In this document: in pieces, positions 16,635 to 25,303 of the stretch
How the letters are laid out: each line of letters starts with the position of its first letter
Position numbering within the stretch: the first letter of the stretch is position 1
Source of the DNA: Hyphomicrobiales bacterium
GTDB taxonomy: Bacteria > Pseudomonadota > Alphaproteobacteria > Rhizobiales > Rhizobiaceae
Assembly (NCBI GenBank): GCA_900472605.1
Contig: UCJD01000012.1
Coordinates: forward strand, 1-64,000
Direction of reading: 5' to 3'
DNA length: 64,000 nucleotides
Notes under the pieces: generated by a model
Databases searched by the model: none
What the model was told of the DNA's origin: nothing
The model's input: the letters and a program-made list of their open reading frames with translations, nothing else
Position numbers and translations under genes: made by a program

Positions 16635-17021
16635 ATGAAAAAGCGCTCAATCCTTTCGTCGATCTGTTCGATCGTCAGCCTGTTCGTCATGACATCCGCA
16701 GCATCCGCGGAAGATTTAGAGCACGGGCGACGGGTCTTCAGACTGTGCGTTGCCTGTCACACGGTCGATTCCGATCGCAACGGCTTCGGCCCGCATCTAA
16801 AGGGTGTCGTCGGTCGTCCCGCCGGAAGTTTGCCCGACTACCGATATTCCGAAGCGATGAAAGCGGCTGGCGCCGGTGGGCTTGTCTGGGACGAGGCGGC
16901 ACTGTCGGAATTTCTATCCAGCCCCAAGAAGAAGGTGCCGGGAACGAAGATGAGCTTCGGCGGCCTTTGGACGACGTCGGAGATCACCGATCTCATCGCC
17001 TATCTCCGCGCTTTTCCATAG
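16635..17021 (+). CDS. Small class I cytochrome c
   Basis: 128-aa exported monohaem cytochrome. A signal peptide ends near SAASAED (about 26). Haem attachment is CVACH (Cys38, Cys41, His42), and the distal ligand is probably Met106 in PGTKMSFGG, as in cytochrome c2/c552-like proteins. Other family features are GFGPHLKGVVGRPAG and the C-terminal ITDLIAYLR. The start at 16635 precedes the signal peptide directly; an upstream in-frame extension carries no signal. It stands alone between the liv operon and the riboswitch, so the electron partner is unknown. Confidence 0.85.
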   Translation: MKKRSILSSICSIVSLFVMTSAASAEDLEHGRRVFRLCVACHTVDSDRNGFGPHLKGVVGRPAGSLPDYRYSEAMKAAGAGGLVWDEAALSEFLSSPKKKVPGTKMSFGGLWTTSEITDLIAYLRAFP

Positions 17022-17079
17022 ACACAGAAATTGTCGGCTGGCGCGCCTTGACGGCTTGGCGCCGGATCGCCTAAGTCAG

Positions 17080-17303
17080 CTTTGATGGTTCCCGAAGGGA
17101 TGACTTCCGACGGGATTAATAGGGAACACGGTGCGGATGACCCGAATGGGGCCAAGACCGTGGCTGCCCCCGCAACTGTAAGCGGATTGCCTGATGTCCT
17201 CGTGGTGTTCTCTCCGAACGCCATGCCACTGCGAGAGTGTTTGCTCCTCGTGGGAAGGCAGATGTCAGGCGCATATCCGCGAGCCAGGAGACCTGCCGTC
17301 AAA
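17080..17303 (+). promoter_or_regulatory. Cobalamin riboswitch
   Basis: Conserved blocks appear in order: GATGGTTCCCGAAGGGAT, GGGAACACGGTGC, the core CCGCAACTGTAAGCGG at about 17170-17185, and the B12 box AGCCAGGAGACCTGCC at 17282-17297. Adenosylcobalamin-type ligands normally switch off the downstream genes. The first robust downstream gene is the BtuF-like receptor at 17560. The long arm between core and B12 box (about 95 nt) can form the variable peripheral stem. Confidence 0.93.
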
Positions 17304-17349
17304 ACAGTGTCCACCATCCCGGACGGGGTTGTCCGGAGAGGAGCATCAT

Positions 17350-17430
17350 ATGATGGTTTTTGACGTCAGCCGCTGGCGCGGTCCCGCTTTATTCCCCTCC
17401 GCAAATCTCATGTCCGTGATCCCGCGATAG
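17350..17430 (+). CDS. Possible 26-residue leader peptide after the riboswitch
   Basis: An ATG at 17350 follows a strong GGAGAGGAG ribosome binding site directly after the riboswitch and reads 26 codons to TAG (starts MMVFDVSRWRGP, ends SVIPR). No family is recognised. It could be a translated leader used in the expression platform, or chance. The ribosome binding site is better than expected for random sequence. Confidence 0.3.
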   Translation: MMVFDVSRWRGPALFPSANLMSVIPR

Positions 17431-17434
17431 CTTT

Positions 17435-17492
17435 CGCCGCCGCATGATGGCAGGCGAGCGCTTCGCTGTTTTTTCCTGCATCATCCGCGGCG
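17435..17492 (+). promoter_or_regulatory. Imperfect hairpin between riboswitch and transporter genes
   Basis: Arms 17435-17454 and 17475-17492 pair over about 16 bp with an internal loop. Inside the loop a short AGCG-CTT-CGCT stem (17457-17467) is followed by six T residues (17469-17474). It may be the terminator/antiterminator part of the riboswitch, but no mutually exclusive fold has been computed. Confidence 0.35.
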
Positions 17493-17559
17493 GTCCCCGC
17501 TTCGAGTTTCACAGCCACAGCCAATGGGCTGCGGGCTTCAGCCACACATGAGGACCAAT

Positions 17560-18591
17560 ATGAACCGCATCATCCTGCGACCCGCGCTGCTGTCGATCGC
17601 GACGGCCTTCGCTTCCACCACTTTTCTCCCCTCCGCCCATGCCGCGGCGACGACCTACCCGCTGACGATCACCAATTGCGGTCAGCAGGTGACGTTCGAC
17701 AGCGCGCCGAAGAAGACGGTGTCGATCGGTCAGGGCATGACCGAAATTCTCTACTCGCTCGGCCTTGCCGACAAGATCGTCGGGACAGCGGTCTGGGTTG
17801 GGCCGGTGCTGCCGGCCTATGCCGAGGTCAACAAGGGCATCAAGCGGTTGGCCGACAACGATCCGAGCTTCGAATCCGTCGTCGGCCAGGAACCGGACCT
17901 CGTCGCGGCCGAGTTCGAGTGGCACGTCGGCACGCAAGGGTCGGTCGGCAAGCGCGAACAGTTCGCCGGCCTCGGCATCAAGACCTATGTTTCGCCGGCC
18001 GATTGCGTCGCGAAGATCAACACCGATGGTGGCGACGGCGTGCGCAGCGAGCTTTTCACCATGGCGCTGATCTATCAGGAGATCGCCGAACTGGCGGAGA
18101 TCTATGACATCCAGGATCGCGGCGCGGCTCTGATCGCCGACTTGAAGAAGCGCGAAGCGGATGCCGTGGCATCGCTCGGTGGGTCGGCCAGAGATCTGCC
18201 TGTCGCCTTCTGGTTTTCCAGCAAGGAAGTGCAGGGCGATGCCTTTATCGCCGGCAAGAACAGCGCTCCGGCCTATATTCTGAAAACGCTCGGCGCCCGC
18301 AATGTCGTCAGCACCGAGGAAGAGTGGCCGCTCGTCGGGTGGGAAACGATCGCACAGGCCAATCCTGGAGTCATCGTCATCGCCACTATGGACCGCCGTC
18401 GCTACGCCGCGGACGATCCCAAGGTGAAGCTCGATTTCCTTGAAAAGGATCCGGTCACCAGCCAGCTCGACGCGGTGAAAAACCGGCATTTCGTGGAGAT
18501 GGATGCGCAGTCGATGAACCCGACGATCCGCACAATCGATGGCCTGGAACGTCTGGCCGCCGGCATCAAGTCCTTCGGTCTCGCCAAGTGA
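17560..18591 (+). CDS. ABC transporter substrate-binding protein, BtuF/FecB-like (cobalamin uptake by context)
   Basis: 343-aa exported receptor of the siderophore/B12 clamp type. The signal peptide ends near SAHAAATT (about 29). The family pattern is seen in KTVSIGQGMTEILYSLGLADKIVGTA and ESVVGQEPDLVAAE. It is longer than E. coli BtuF (about 266 aa). ATG at 17560 has GAGGA 5 nt upstream. The cobalamin riboswitch in front and the FecCD permease and ATPase behind point to cobalamin or a cobalamin precursor; iron-siderophore cargo is the alternative but would not explain the riboswitch. Confidence 0.82.
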   Translation: MNRIILRPALLSIATAFASTTFLPSAHAAATTYPLTITNCGQQVTFDSAPKKTVSIGQGMTEILYSLGLADKIVGTAVWVGPVLPAYAEVNKGIKRLADNDPSFESVVGQEPDLVAAEFEWHVGTQGSVGKREQFAGLGIKTYVSPADCVAKINTDGGDGVRSELFTMALIYQEIAELAEIYDIQDRGAALIADLKKREADAVASLGGSARDLPVAFWFSSKEVQGDAFIAGKNSAPAYILKTLGARNVVSTEEEWPLVGWETIAQANPGVIVIATMDRRRYAADDPKVKLDFLEKDPVTSQLDAVKNRHFVEMDAQSMNPTIRTIDGLERLAAGIKSFGLAK

Positions 18592-19628
18592 GACACACCT
18601 CGATAGCCCACCGGGGATGGAGAACGCTGCTTGTTCTCCTCGTCCTTGCCGTTGTGGCATTGGGTTTCGTCATCAGTCTCGCCGTGTCCATCGGCGAGAT
18701 CTCCATTCCTGTCGCCACGACGGCCAAGGCCGTGGCGAACCGCGTGCTTGGCACCGGCTTTGAACTCAGCCGGATTCACGAAGGCATCATCTGGGATTAC
18801 CGCCTGAGCCGCGCGCTTGTCGCCGCAAGCGCCGGAGCTGCCTTGGCCCTGTGCGGTGCGGTGCTGCAGGCGCTGCTGCGCAATCCGCTGGCCGAGCCCT
18901 ATGTGCTCGGCATTTCCGCCGGCGCGTCCACCGGCGCCGTCGCCGTCATGATCCTCGGCTTCGGCTATGGGGTGTTGACGCTCTCGGCCGGCGCTTTCAT
19001 CGGCGCGGTCGCGGCGTTCCTGCTGGTCTCGCTGCTCGCGGCGGGCTCCGGTGGCGGAACGGATCGTATCGTCTTGGCTGGTGTCGCCGGCTCACAGCTC
19101 TTTAACGCGCTGACATCCTATATCGTCACGACGTCGGCCAATGCCGAGCAGGCGCGCGGTGTCATGTTCTGGCTTCTCGGCAGCCTCTCCGGCGTGCGTT
19201 GGCCGGATGTCTATCTCGCGGCCCCCGTTGCAATCGGCGGCTTTCTCGTCTGCATGCTCTACGCACGGGCGCTCGATGCCTTTACCTTCGGCATCGATGC
19301 TGCGGCAGCGCTCGGTATTCCGGTTGCCGGCATCCGGATCGTGCTGCTCGCGCTCACGGCGCTGCTTACCGCGACGATGGTCAGCATCGTGGGCTCGATC
19401 GGCTTTGTCGGCCTGGTCATTCCGCATGCGGCGCGCTTCGTGGTCGGGCCGGGGCATGGACGCCTGTTGCCGGCGACGGCGATATCCGGCGCCATCTTCA
19501 TGGTGGTCGCCGATATCGTCTCGCGCGTCATCGTCCCGCAGCAGGTGCTGCCGATCGGTGTGGTCACCGCGCTCTTCGGGGCGCCGGCATTCGCGCTCAT
19601 TCTCTACAAGGCGAGGCGGCCCGCATGA
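18588..19628 (+). CDS. ABC permease, BtuC/FecCD type
   Basis: 346-aa permease with about ten membrane segments. Family motifs: RLSRALVAASAGAALALCGAVLQALLRNPLAEPYVLGISAGAS near the N-terminus and IGFVGLVIPHAAR in the C-terminal half. The GTG start at 18588 overlaps the receptor stop (GTGA), and the gene overlaps the ATPase by 4 bp. It forms the channel of the riboswitch-controlled importer. Confidence 0.88.
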   Translation: MRHTSIAHRGWRTLLVLLVLAVVALGFVISLAVSIGEISIPVATTAKAVANRVLGTGFELSRIHEGIIWDYRLSRALVAASAGAALALCGAVLQALLRNPLAEPYVLGISAGASTGAVAVMILGFGYGVLTLSAGAFIGAVAAFLLVSLLAAGSGGGTDRIVLAGVAGSQLFNALTSYIVTTSANAEQARGVMFWLLGSLSGVRWPDVYLAAPVAIGGFLVCMLYARALDAFTFGIDAAAALGIPVAGIRIVLLALTALLTATMVSIVGSIGFVGLVIPHAARFVVGPGHGRLLPATAISGAIFMVVADIVSRVIVPQQVLPIGVVTALFGAPAFALILYKARRPA

Positions 19629-20395
19629 GCATTTCCATCAGCGATGTGCATTGGGCAACCTCAGGCGTGCTTGTCGTCAAGGGTGTAAGTCTTGAGGTTC
19701 CGACCGGGCAGACGCTTGGTCTCATCGGGCCTAACGGTTCCGGAAAATCCAGCCTGCTGCGGTTGATCGGAGGGTTGCGCAAGGTCAAGAGTGGTGTCAT
19801 CGCGCTCGGCGATACCGGCATCGACACGCTGGCGCGCCGCGATATCGCCAAGCGCGTCGCCTTTGTCGAACAACAGGCCACCACCGAGACGCAGGTGACG
19901 GTGGCCGAGGTCGTTCGTCTCGGGCGCACACCGCATCGCGGCCCGCTGGCGCCATGGAGCGCCAATGACGAGCAGGTGGTCGAGAACGCGCTGCGGCAGG
20001 TGGGCATGATCGAGAAGGCGCGGCAGCTCTGGCACACGCTATCGGGCGGCGAGCGGCAGCGTGTGCATATCGCGCGCGCTCTGGCGCAAACGCCGACCGA
20101 GCTGCTGCTCGACGAGCCGACCAACCATCTCGACATCCAGCATCAGCTCGAAATCCTGTCGCTGGTCGCCAAGCTGCCGATCACCAGCATCGTCGCGCTG
20201 CATGATCTGAACCTCGCGGCCATGTTTTGCGACAGGATTGCTGTGCTTAGCCAGGGTCGGCTTGTTGCGGTCGGACCGGCGGAGGAGGTATTGACTGAAG
20301 GCTTGATCGCCGATGTGTTCGCGGTGCGCGCCCATATCGAGCGCTCGCCGCATCATGGTCGGCAGCATATTCATTTTCTTGGCTGCATTTCTTGA
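19625..20395 (+). CDS. ABC ATPase, BtuD/FecE type
   Basis: 256-aa ATPase starting MSISISDVHWATSG. Walker A GPNGSGKSS lies near 38-46, the signature LSGGERQRVHIARAL near 140, Walker B LLLDEPTNHLDI near 160 and the switch in ALHDLNLAA. VAEVVRLGRTPH is typical of the iron/B12 branch. A longer open frame upstream runs through the permease gene and is not used. The methyltransferase gene follows after 6 bp. Confidence 0.9.
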   Translation: MSISISDVHWATSGVLVVKGVSLEVPTGQTLGLIGPNGSGKSSLLRLIGGLRKVKSGVIALGDTGIDTLARRDIAKRVAFVEQQATTETQVTVAEVVRLGRTPHRGPLAPWSANDEQVVENALRQVGMIEKARQLWHTLSGGERQRVHIARALAQTPTELLLDEPTNHLDIQHQLEILSLVAKLPITSIVALHDLNLAAMFCDRIAVLSQGRLVAVGPAEEVLTEGLIADVFAVRAHIERSPHHGRQHIHFLGCIS

Positions 20396-20401
20396 GGTCC
20401 G

Positions 20402-21205
20402 ATGTCCATCAGACAAACCAATTTCGATTTGAAGGAAGAGATCAGGGACTATTGGTCCAGGCGCTCGCAGACATTCGATCTTGCCTTCGGCCACAGGATA
20501 CCGCGCGGGCCGGAGTTCGATGCCTGGCAGCAGCCGATGCGCGATCACCTGGGGGCGACACCCCTGCGCGTTCTCGAACTTGCCTGCGGCACGGGCGAGG
20601 TTACAGCGCTGATCCACGATCTCGGCCACGACGTCACCGCGCTGGATTTCTCCGAGGCCATGCTGTCAATCGCCAGAGCCAAGCATGCTGGCAAGGAACG
20701 CCTGCGTTTCGTGCTCGCCGATGCTGAAAATCCGATGGAGCCGGATGGCCGTTACGACGCCATCATCTGCCGGCATCTGGTGTGGACGCTGACGGATCCC
20801 GCAAAGGCATTCAGCGAGTGGCATCGGGTTCTGAAGCCGGGCGGGACGCTGCTGGTTTTCGACGGCGATTGGGCGAAGCCGACACGGCTCGGCCGCGCCG
20901 CGGCATGGCTCATTCGCCGGATCGATCGCTTCTGCGGTGCTGATCGTCATTACGACGGCGCGATGAGCGCGCGCCATGCGGCGATCATGTCAGAGCTCCC
21001 CTTCGGCGCGGGACTGCGGCCGGATGATCTCATCCCGCAGTTGAAGCAGGCCGGCTTCGTGGGCTTCGAGATTTCGTCCCACGGTCCGATCGCGAAAGCG
21101 CAGCGGCGTGGCGCCAATCTGCGCAACAAGCTCCGGACGCTGGTCTATCGGCGCTTCATTCTCGTGGCCAAATCCGCTGGTGTTTCGCAAGGTGGCGAGG
21201 CCTGA
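20402..21205 (+). CDS. Class I SAM-dependent methyltransferase in the cobalamin-transport operon
   Basis: 267-aa Rossmann-type methyltransferase. Motif I is VLELACGTGEV (about 58-68), followed by ALDFSEAML, the motif IV region YDAIICRHLVWTL and the post-motif HRVLKPGGTLLVF. The target is unknown. It lies 6 bp behind the ATPase gene, so it is probably co-transcribed from the riboswitch-controlled promoter. A role in corrinoid modification is suggested only by position. Confidence 0.85.
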   Translation: MSIRQTNFDLKEEIRDYWSRRSQTFDLAFGHRIPRGPEFDAWQQPMRDHLGATPLRVLELACGTGEVTALIHDLGHDVTALDFSEAMLSIARAKHAGKERLRFVLADAENPMEPDGRYDAIICRHLVWTLTDPAKAFSEWHRVLKPGGTLLVFDGDWAKPTRLGRAAAWLIRRIDRFCGADRHYDGAMSARHAAIMSELPFGAGLRPDDLIPQLKQAGFVGFEISSHGPIAKAQRRGANLRNKLRTLVYRRFILVAKSAGVSQGGEA

Positions 21206-21464
21206 TCTATCGCGAAAACGCGGTGGATTTGGCGCCGCCGGCGAATTTTGTGGGCTGTCGTCATCGAAGCATGTTGACGTGATCGGCTAGACGGGGTCAT
21301 CTGCGCATAACGGCATGGCGCTCATGCTTGCGGTGATCGGCACGGGAGGCCGGATCACCGTCTCCAGAAGCCGAGCGCCGGCAGTCTCAAGGGAGGAGTA
21401 CGCCTGTCAGCCAGCCCGATTGGATCGGGATGGGCTGAAACCCTTGAACGCTAGGACTCCCGCA
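21206..21464. other. Leader region of eutBC
   Basis: 259 bp without a convincing gene. An in-frame extension of eutB runs back to 21315 but lacks a ribosome binding site and family similarity. No second cobalamin riboswitch is seen, so eutBC either read through from the transporter operon or use an undetected promoter here. Confidence 0.5.
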
Positions 21465-22850
21465 ATGGCATACAGCACGACGATCGAACGAACGCGCTTC
21501 GGCTTTCGCGATCTGAAGGACCTCCTCGCGAAAGCGACGCCGGAACGCTCCGGCGACCAGCTCGCCGGCATCGCTGCCAGCGGACCGGTCGAGCGTCTGG
21601 CCGCGCAGATGGCGCTCGCCGATCTGCCGCTGAAGGCGTTTTTGGCAGAAGAGGTTATTCCGTCGGAGAGCGACGAGGTCTCGGCGCTGATCGCCAAGCA
21701 GTTCGACGCGCGAGCTTTTACGCCGATCAGTTCCTTCACGGTGGGCGAGTTCCGCGAGTGGTTGCTGAAGCCGGAGACCGATCAGCGAGCACTGGAAGCG
21801 ATCACCCACGGCATCACGCCGGAGATGCTGGCGGCCGTTTCGAAAATCATGCGGCTGCAGGATCTGATCGCCGTCGCAGCCAAGCGGCAGGTCGTCACGC
21901 GCTTTCGCAACACGCTCGGCCTCACCGGCCGGCTCTCGACCCGCAACCAGCCGAACCATCCGACCGACGACAGCCGCGGCATCGCCGCCTCGGCGATCGA
22001 CGGTCTGCTGATGGGGTCCGGCGACGCGGTCATCGGTGTCAATCCGGCAACCGACAGCGTCGAGGACTATGTTCGCATCGTCTCGCTGCTCGACGAGATT
22101 CGCGAGCGGCTCGCCATCCCCACCCAGACCTGCTGTCTCGGCCACGTCACCACGGCCATTCGCGCTGTCGAGGCGCGGGCACCTGTTGATCTGATGTTTC
22201 AGTCGGTCGCGGGATCGCAGAAGGCCAATGAAGGTTTCGGCATCGATCTTGCGCTGCTCAAGGAAGCCCAGGACGCTGGGAAATCGCTGAAGCGCGGCAT
22301 GCCGGGCGCCAATGTCATGTATTTCGAAACCGGGCAGGGAGCCGCGCTCTCGGCCGACGCGCATTTCGGCGTTGACCAGCAGACGATGGAGACCAGGGCC
22401 TACGCCGTCGCGCGCGAGTTCGATCCGTTGTTGGTCAACACGGTCGTCGGTTTCATCGGTCCGGAATATCTCTTCAACGGAAAGCAGATCATCCGCGCCG
22501 GCATCGAGGACCATTTCTGCGGCAAGCTGCTCGGCCTGCCGATGGGCGTCGACGTTTGCTACACCAACCATGCCGATGCCGACCAGGAAGACATGGACAC
22601 GCTGTTGACGCTGCTCTGCGCAGCAAACGTCAATTTCGTCATCACCGTACCCGGTGCCGACGACATCATGCTGAATTACCAGTCGCTGTCCCACCATGAC
22701 GCCGTGTTCTGTCGCGAAACCCTCGGTCGCCCGCCAGCGCCGGAGTTCGAGACGTGGCTTCGCGACGTGGGGCTGACCAATGATGCCGGCGCGCTATCCG
22801 GCGCGCCTGCCATGCTGACCGATTACCTGTCGAGGGCCGCTCTTGTCTAA
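21465..22850 (+). CDS. eutB: Ethanolamine ammonia-lyase large subunit
   Basis: 461 aa, the normal EutB length (about 453-464). It opens MAYSTTIERTRFGFRDLKDL, then KATPERSGDQLAGIAA, both hallmarks. The catalytic barrel includes NTLGLTGRLSTRNQPNHPTDDSRGI and PMGVDVCYTNHADADQEDMD. With EutC it splits ethanolamine to acetaldehyde and ammonia using adenosylcobalamin. ATG at 21465 has AGGA 8 nt upstream. It overlaps eutC by 8 bp. No eutA reactivase, microcompartment shell or dedicated aldehyde dehydrogenase is nearby; the preceding cobalamin-uptake operon fits its cofactor need. Confidence 0.95.
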   Translation: MAYSTTIERTRFGFRDLKDLLAKATPERSGDQLAGIAASGPVERLAAQMALADLPLKAFLAEEVIPSESDEVSALIAKQFDARAFTPISSFTVGEFREWLLKPETDQRALEAITHGITPEMLAAVSKIMRLQDLIAVAAKRQVVTRFRNTLGLTGRLSTRNQPNHPTDDSRGIAASAIDGLLMGSGDAVIGVNPATDSVEDYVRIVSLLDEIRERLAIPTQTCCLGHVTTAIRAVEARAPVDLMFQSVAGSQKANEGFGIDLALLKEAQDAGKSLKRGMPGANVMYFETGQGAALSADAHFGVDQQTMETRAYAVAREFDPLLVNTVVGFIGPEYLFNGKQIIRAGIEDHFCGKLLGLPMGVDVCYTNHADADQEDMDTLLTLLCAANVNFVITVPGADDIMLNYQSLSHHDAVFCRETLGRPPAPEFETWLRDVGLTNDAGALSGAPAMLTDYLSRAALV

Positions 22851-23628
22851 ATCCAACGCCACCGAACTCAGAGCCGACTATCAGCCGGTCACCGTCGATC
22901 TGGCCGAGATGACCGATGCGCGCGTCGCGCTCGGACGTTTCGGATCGGGCGCGCCGACCAAGGCGCAGCTGGCCTTCCGGCTCGATCATGCAAGGGCCCG
23001 CGAAGCTGTATGGTCGACCGTCGACGAGAACAGGTTGAAGAGCGATCTCACGGCGCTCGGGCTGGATGTCGTCTCGGTGGAAAGCATGGCCGAAGATCGC
23101 GGCAGCTATCTGCGCCGGCCTGATCTTGGCCGCAAGTTGTCGCGCGTTTCGGTCGAGCGGCTGGATGCACTGCCGTCTGACGCGAAAGGGTGTGATGTCG
23201 TCATCACCATTGCCGATGGCCTCTCGTCGAGCGCGGTCGATATCAATGCGGTCGCGCTTGTGCGCGAACTCTCGGGCCTGTTGCGCTTAGCCGGCTTGTC
23301 GATCGGCCCGGTTGCCGTCGCGCGCCAGGCGCGGGTGGCACTTGCCGATGAGGTCGGCGAAATTCTCGGTGCCAGGATCACGATCGTGCTGATCGGAGAG
23401 AGGCCCGGTCTTTCCGCGGCCGACAGTCTCGGCGCCTATATCACCTACGAGCCATCCGTCGGCACGCCGGATTCCCGGCGCAACTGCGTGTCGAACATGC
23501 GTGAGGGTGGCCTGTCGATGGGGCAGGCGGCGAAGACCATCGCCGGTCTCATCGCCGATATGACGAAGACAGGTGTCAGCGGCGTCGGCCTCAAGGAAGC
23601 GCTGGTCAGGTTGCCCAGCGCTTCTTAG
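22843..23628 (+). CDS. eutC: Ethanolamine ammonia-lyase small subunit
   Basis: 261 aa, the usual EutC size. Recognisable segments are [33 protein letters not shown]-like (residues 24-50), [17 protein letters not shown] and [18 protein letters not shown], and the C-terminal [14 protein letters not shown]. It contributes to B12 binding. The start is a TTG at 22843 behind GAGGG; no ATG or GTG gives a full N-terminus, so the rare start is well supported. It ends 6 bp from the convergent GMC gene. Confidence 0.93.
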   Translation: [261 protein letters not shown]

Positions 23629-23634
23629 TCGGCT

Positions 23635-25290
23635 TCACCGGATGCCCGCTCGTGGGCGCGCGCGCGTGTCGTTGCGCTCGTGCTCGAAGATGGCGCCGGG
23701 AAGCGGCAGCTTGCCTCGAATGATGTCCGAGCCCTTCTCGCCCACCATGATGGTCGGGGCATTGGTGTTGCAGGAGGGAACGCGCGGCATGATGGAGGAA
23801 TCGCAGACACGCAAGCCTTCCAGCCCGTGCACCTTGAGGTCGAGCCCGACGACCGCGTCGACGCCCGTGCCCATCTTGCAGGTGCCGACGGGGTGGTGGT
23901 CGGTCTTGGCGTTGGCGCAGCCATAGTCGAAGAGTTCGTCGTCGGTCATCACCTTCGGTCCGGGAAGCCGCTCGGCCAGCACGAAGGGTTTCAGCGCCGC
24001 CTGCTGCATGATTTCGCGCGCGATCTTCAGGCCTTCCAACGACATCGTCCTGTCGTGCGGGTCGGACCAGTAGTTCGGATCGATCAGCGGCGCTGCCGAC
24101 GGATCGGATGATCGGAGCCTGACGGTGCCGCGCGAGCGGGGATGGAGATAGGCCGAGTTCAGCGTCACGCCGGCGTTCTTCAGCCGCTCCACGCCCGCCT
24201 CGATGCCGGAGCCGAGGCCGAGGTGGAACTGGATATCGGGGGAGCGCGCATTCGGATCCGCATACCAGAAGCCGCCGGTCTCGAAGAGCGAGGACGCAAC
24301 CGGGCCTGTGCGGAAGAGGATGTATTCCAGCCCTGCCCAGACCGTCCGGTGCAATTTCGCGACGCCGTCATAGGTGTGGTCGCCGGTGCACTCGCAAATG
24401 ACGAAGAGGTCGAGGTGGTCCTGCAGGTTGCCGCCGACGCCGGGAAGATCGTGATGAACCTTGACTCCAACCGACGTCAGGTGATCGGCCGGTCCGATGC
24501 CCGATTGCAGCAACAATTTCGGCGAGCCGATCGCGCCCGATGACACCAGCACTTCGCGCTCGGCGCGGATCACCTCGGAGCCCTTGTCCGTCACGACTTC
24601 GACGCCAACGGCTCTCGTGCCCTCGATCACGATCCGGGCGACGCGGGCGCCGGTGCGGATGGTCAGGTTCTTTCGATCCTTGATGGGAGATAGATAGGCG
24701 AGCGACGCGGATGAGCGACGGCGGTTGCGCTGTGTCAGCTGGTAGAAGCCGACGCCGGCCTGCTGCTTGCCGTTGAAATCGTGATTGTAGGGAATGCCGA
24801 GCTCCTGACCGGCGCGGATATAGGCATCGCAGATCGGCAGCGCGGAGACCGGCATCGAGACGCCGAGCGGCCCACCATAGGAATGGTAATCGTCGGCGAA
24901 GCGCTGGTTATCCTCGGCGCGCTTGAAGTAGGGCAGGATCGAGCGATAGTCCCAGCCGTCGCAGCCATCCTCGCTGGCCCATAGGTCGTAGTCGGCAGCG
25001 TTGCCCCTCGTATAGAGTTGGGCATTGATCGATGAACCGCCGCCGATCACCTTTGCCTGCGTATAGCGCAGCACCCGGCCTTTCATGTGCTTCTGCGGAA
25101 CGGTTTCCCATCCCCAGCTCGCCACGCCCTTGGTCATTTTCGCGAATCCAGCCGGCATGTGGAACAGCGGGTTCCAATCTCCGCCACCGGCTTCCAGAAG
25201 CAGCACGCTGACGTCAGAATCTTCGCTCAGCCTGCTGGCGAGCACGCATCCGGCGGGACCCGCGCCCGTTATGATATAGTCAAAGCCCAT
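23635..25290 (-). CDS. GMC-family FAD oxidoreductase (choline dehydrogenase-like)
   Basis: 551-aa flavoprotein. The FAD-binding fold starts MGFDYIITGAGPAGCVLASRLS with EAGGGD ending strand 2. The GMC signatures VIGGGSSINAQLYTRG (about 85-100) and SSGAIGSPKLLLQSGIGP are present, and the C-terminal active site has HHPVGTCKMG with the second catalytic stretch NTNAPTIMVGEKGSDII. It oxidises an alcohol to an aldehyde or ketone. ATG at 25290; a longer frame to 25380 runs into the SDR gene. It is the last gene of the leftward LacI-linked locus. Confidence 0.9.
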   Translation of the reverse strand: MGFDYIITGAGPAGCVLASRLSEDSDVSVLLLEAGGGDWNPLFHMPAGFAKMTKGVASWGWETVPQKHMKGRVLRYTQAKVIGGGSSINAQLYTRGNAADYDLWASEDGCDGWDYRSILPYFKRAEDNQRFADDYHSYGGPLGVSMPVSALPICDAYIRAGQELGIPYNHDFNGKQQAGVGFYQLTQRNRRRSSASLAYLSPIKDRKNLTIRTGARVARIVIEGTRAVGVEVVTDKGSEVIRAEREVLVSSGAIGSPKLLLQSGIGPADHLTSVGVKVHHDLPGVGGNLQDHLDLFVICECTGDHTYDGVAKLHRTVWAGLEYILFRTGPVASSLFETGGFWYADPNARSPDIQFHLGLGSGIEAGVERLKNAGVTLNSAYLHPRSRGTVRLRSSDPSAAPLIDPNYWSDPHDRTMSLEGLKIAREIMQQAALKPFVLAERLPGPKVMTDDELFDYGCANAKTDHHPVGTCKMGTGVDAVVGLDLKVHGLEGLRVCDSSIMPRVPSCNTNAPTIMVGEKGSDIIRGKLPLPGAIFEHERNDTRARPRAGIR

Positions 25291-25303
25291 TGGTTCTATC
25301 CTG

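Noticed and set aside
21387-22697. 436-codon open frame antisense to eutB
   Set aside because: eutB is complete and of standard length; the antisense translation lacks any family pattern.
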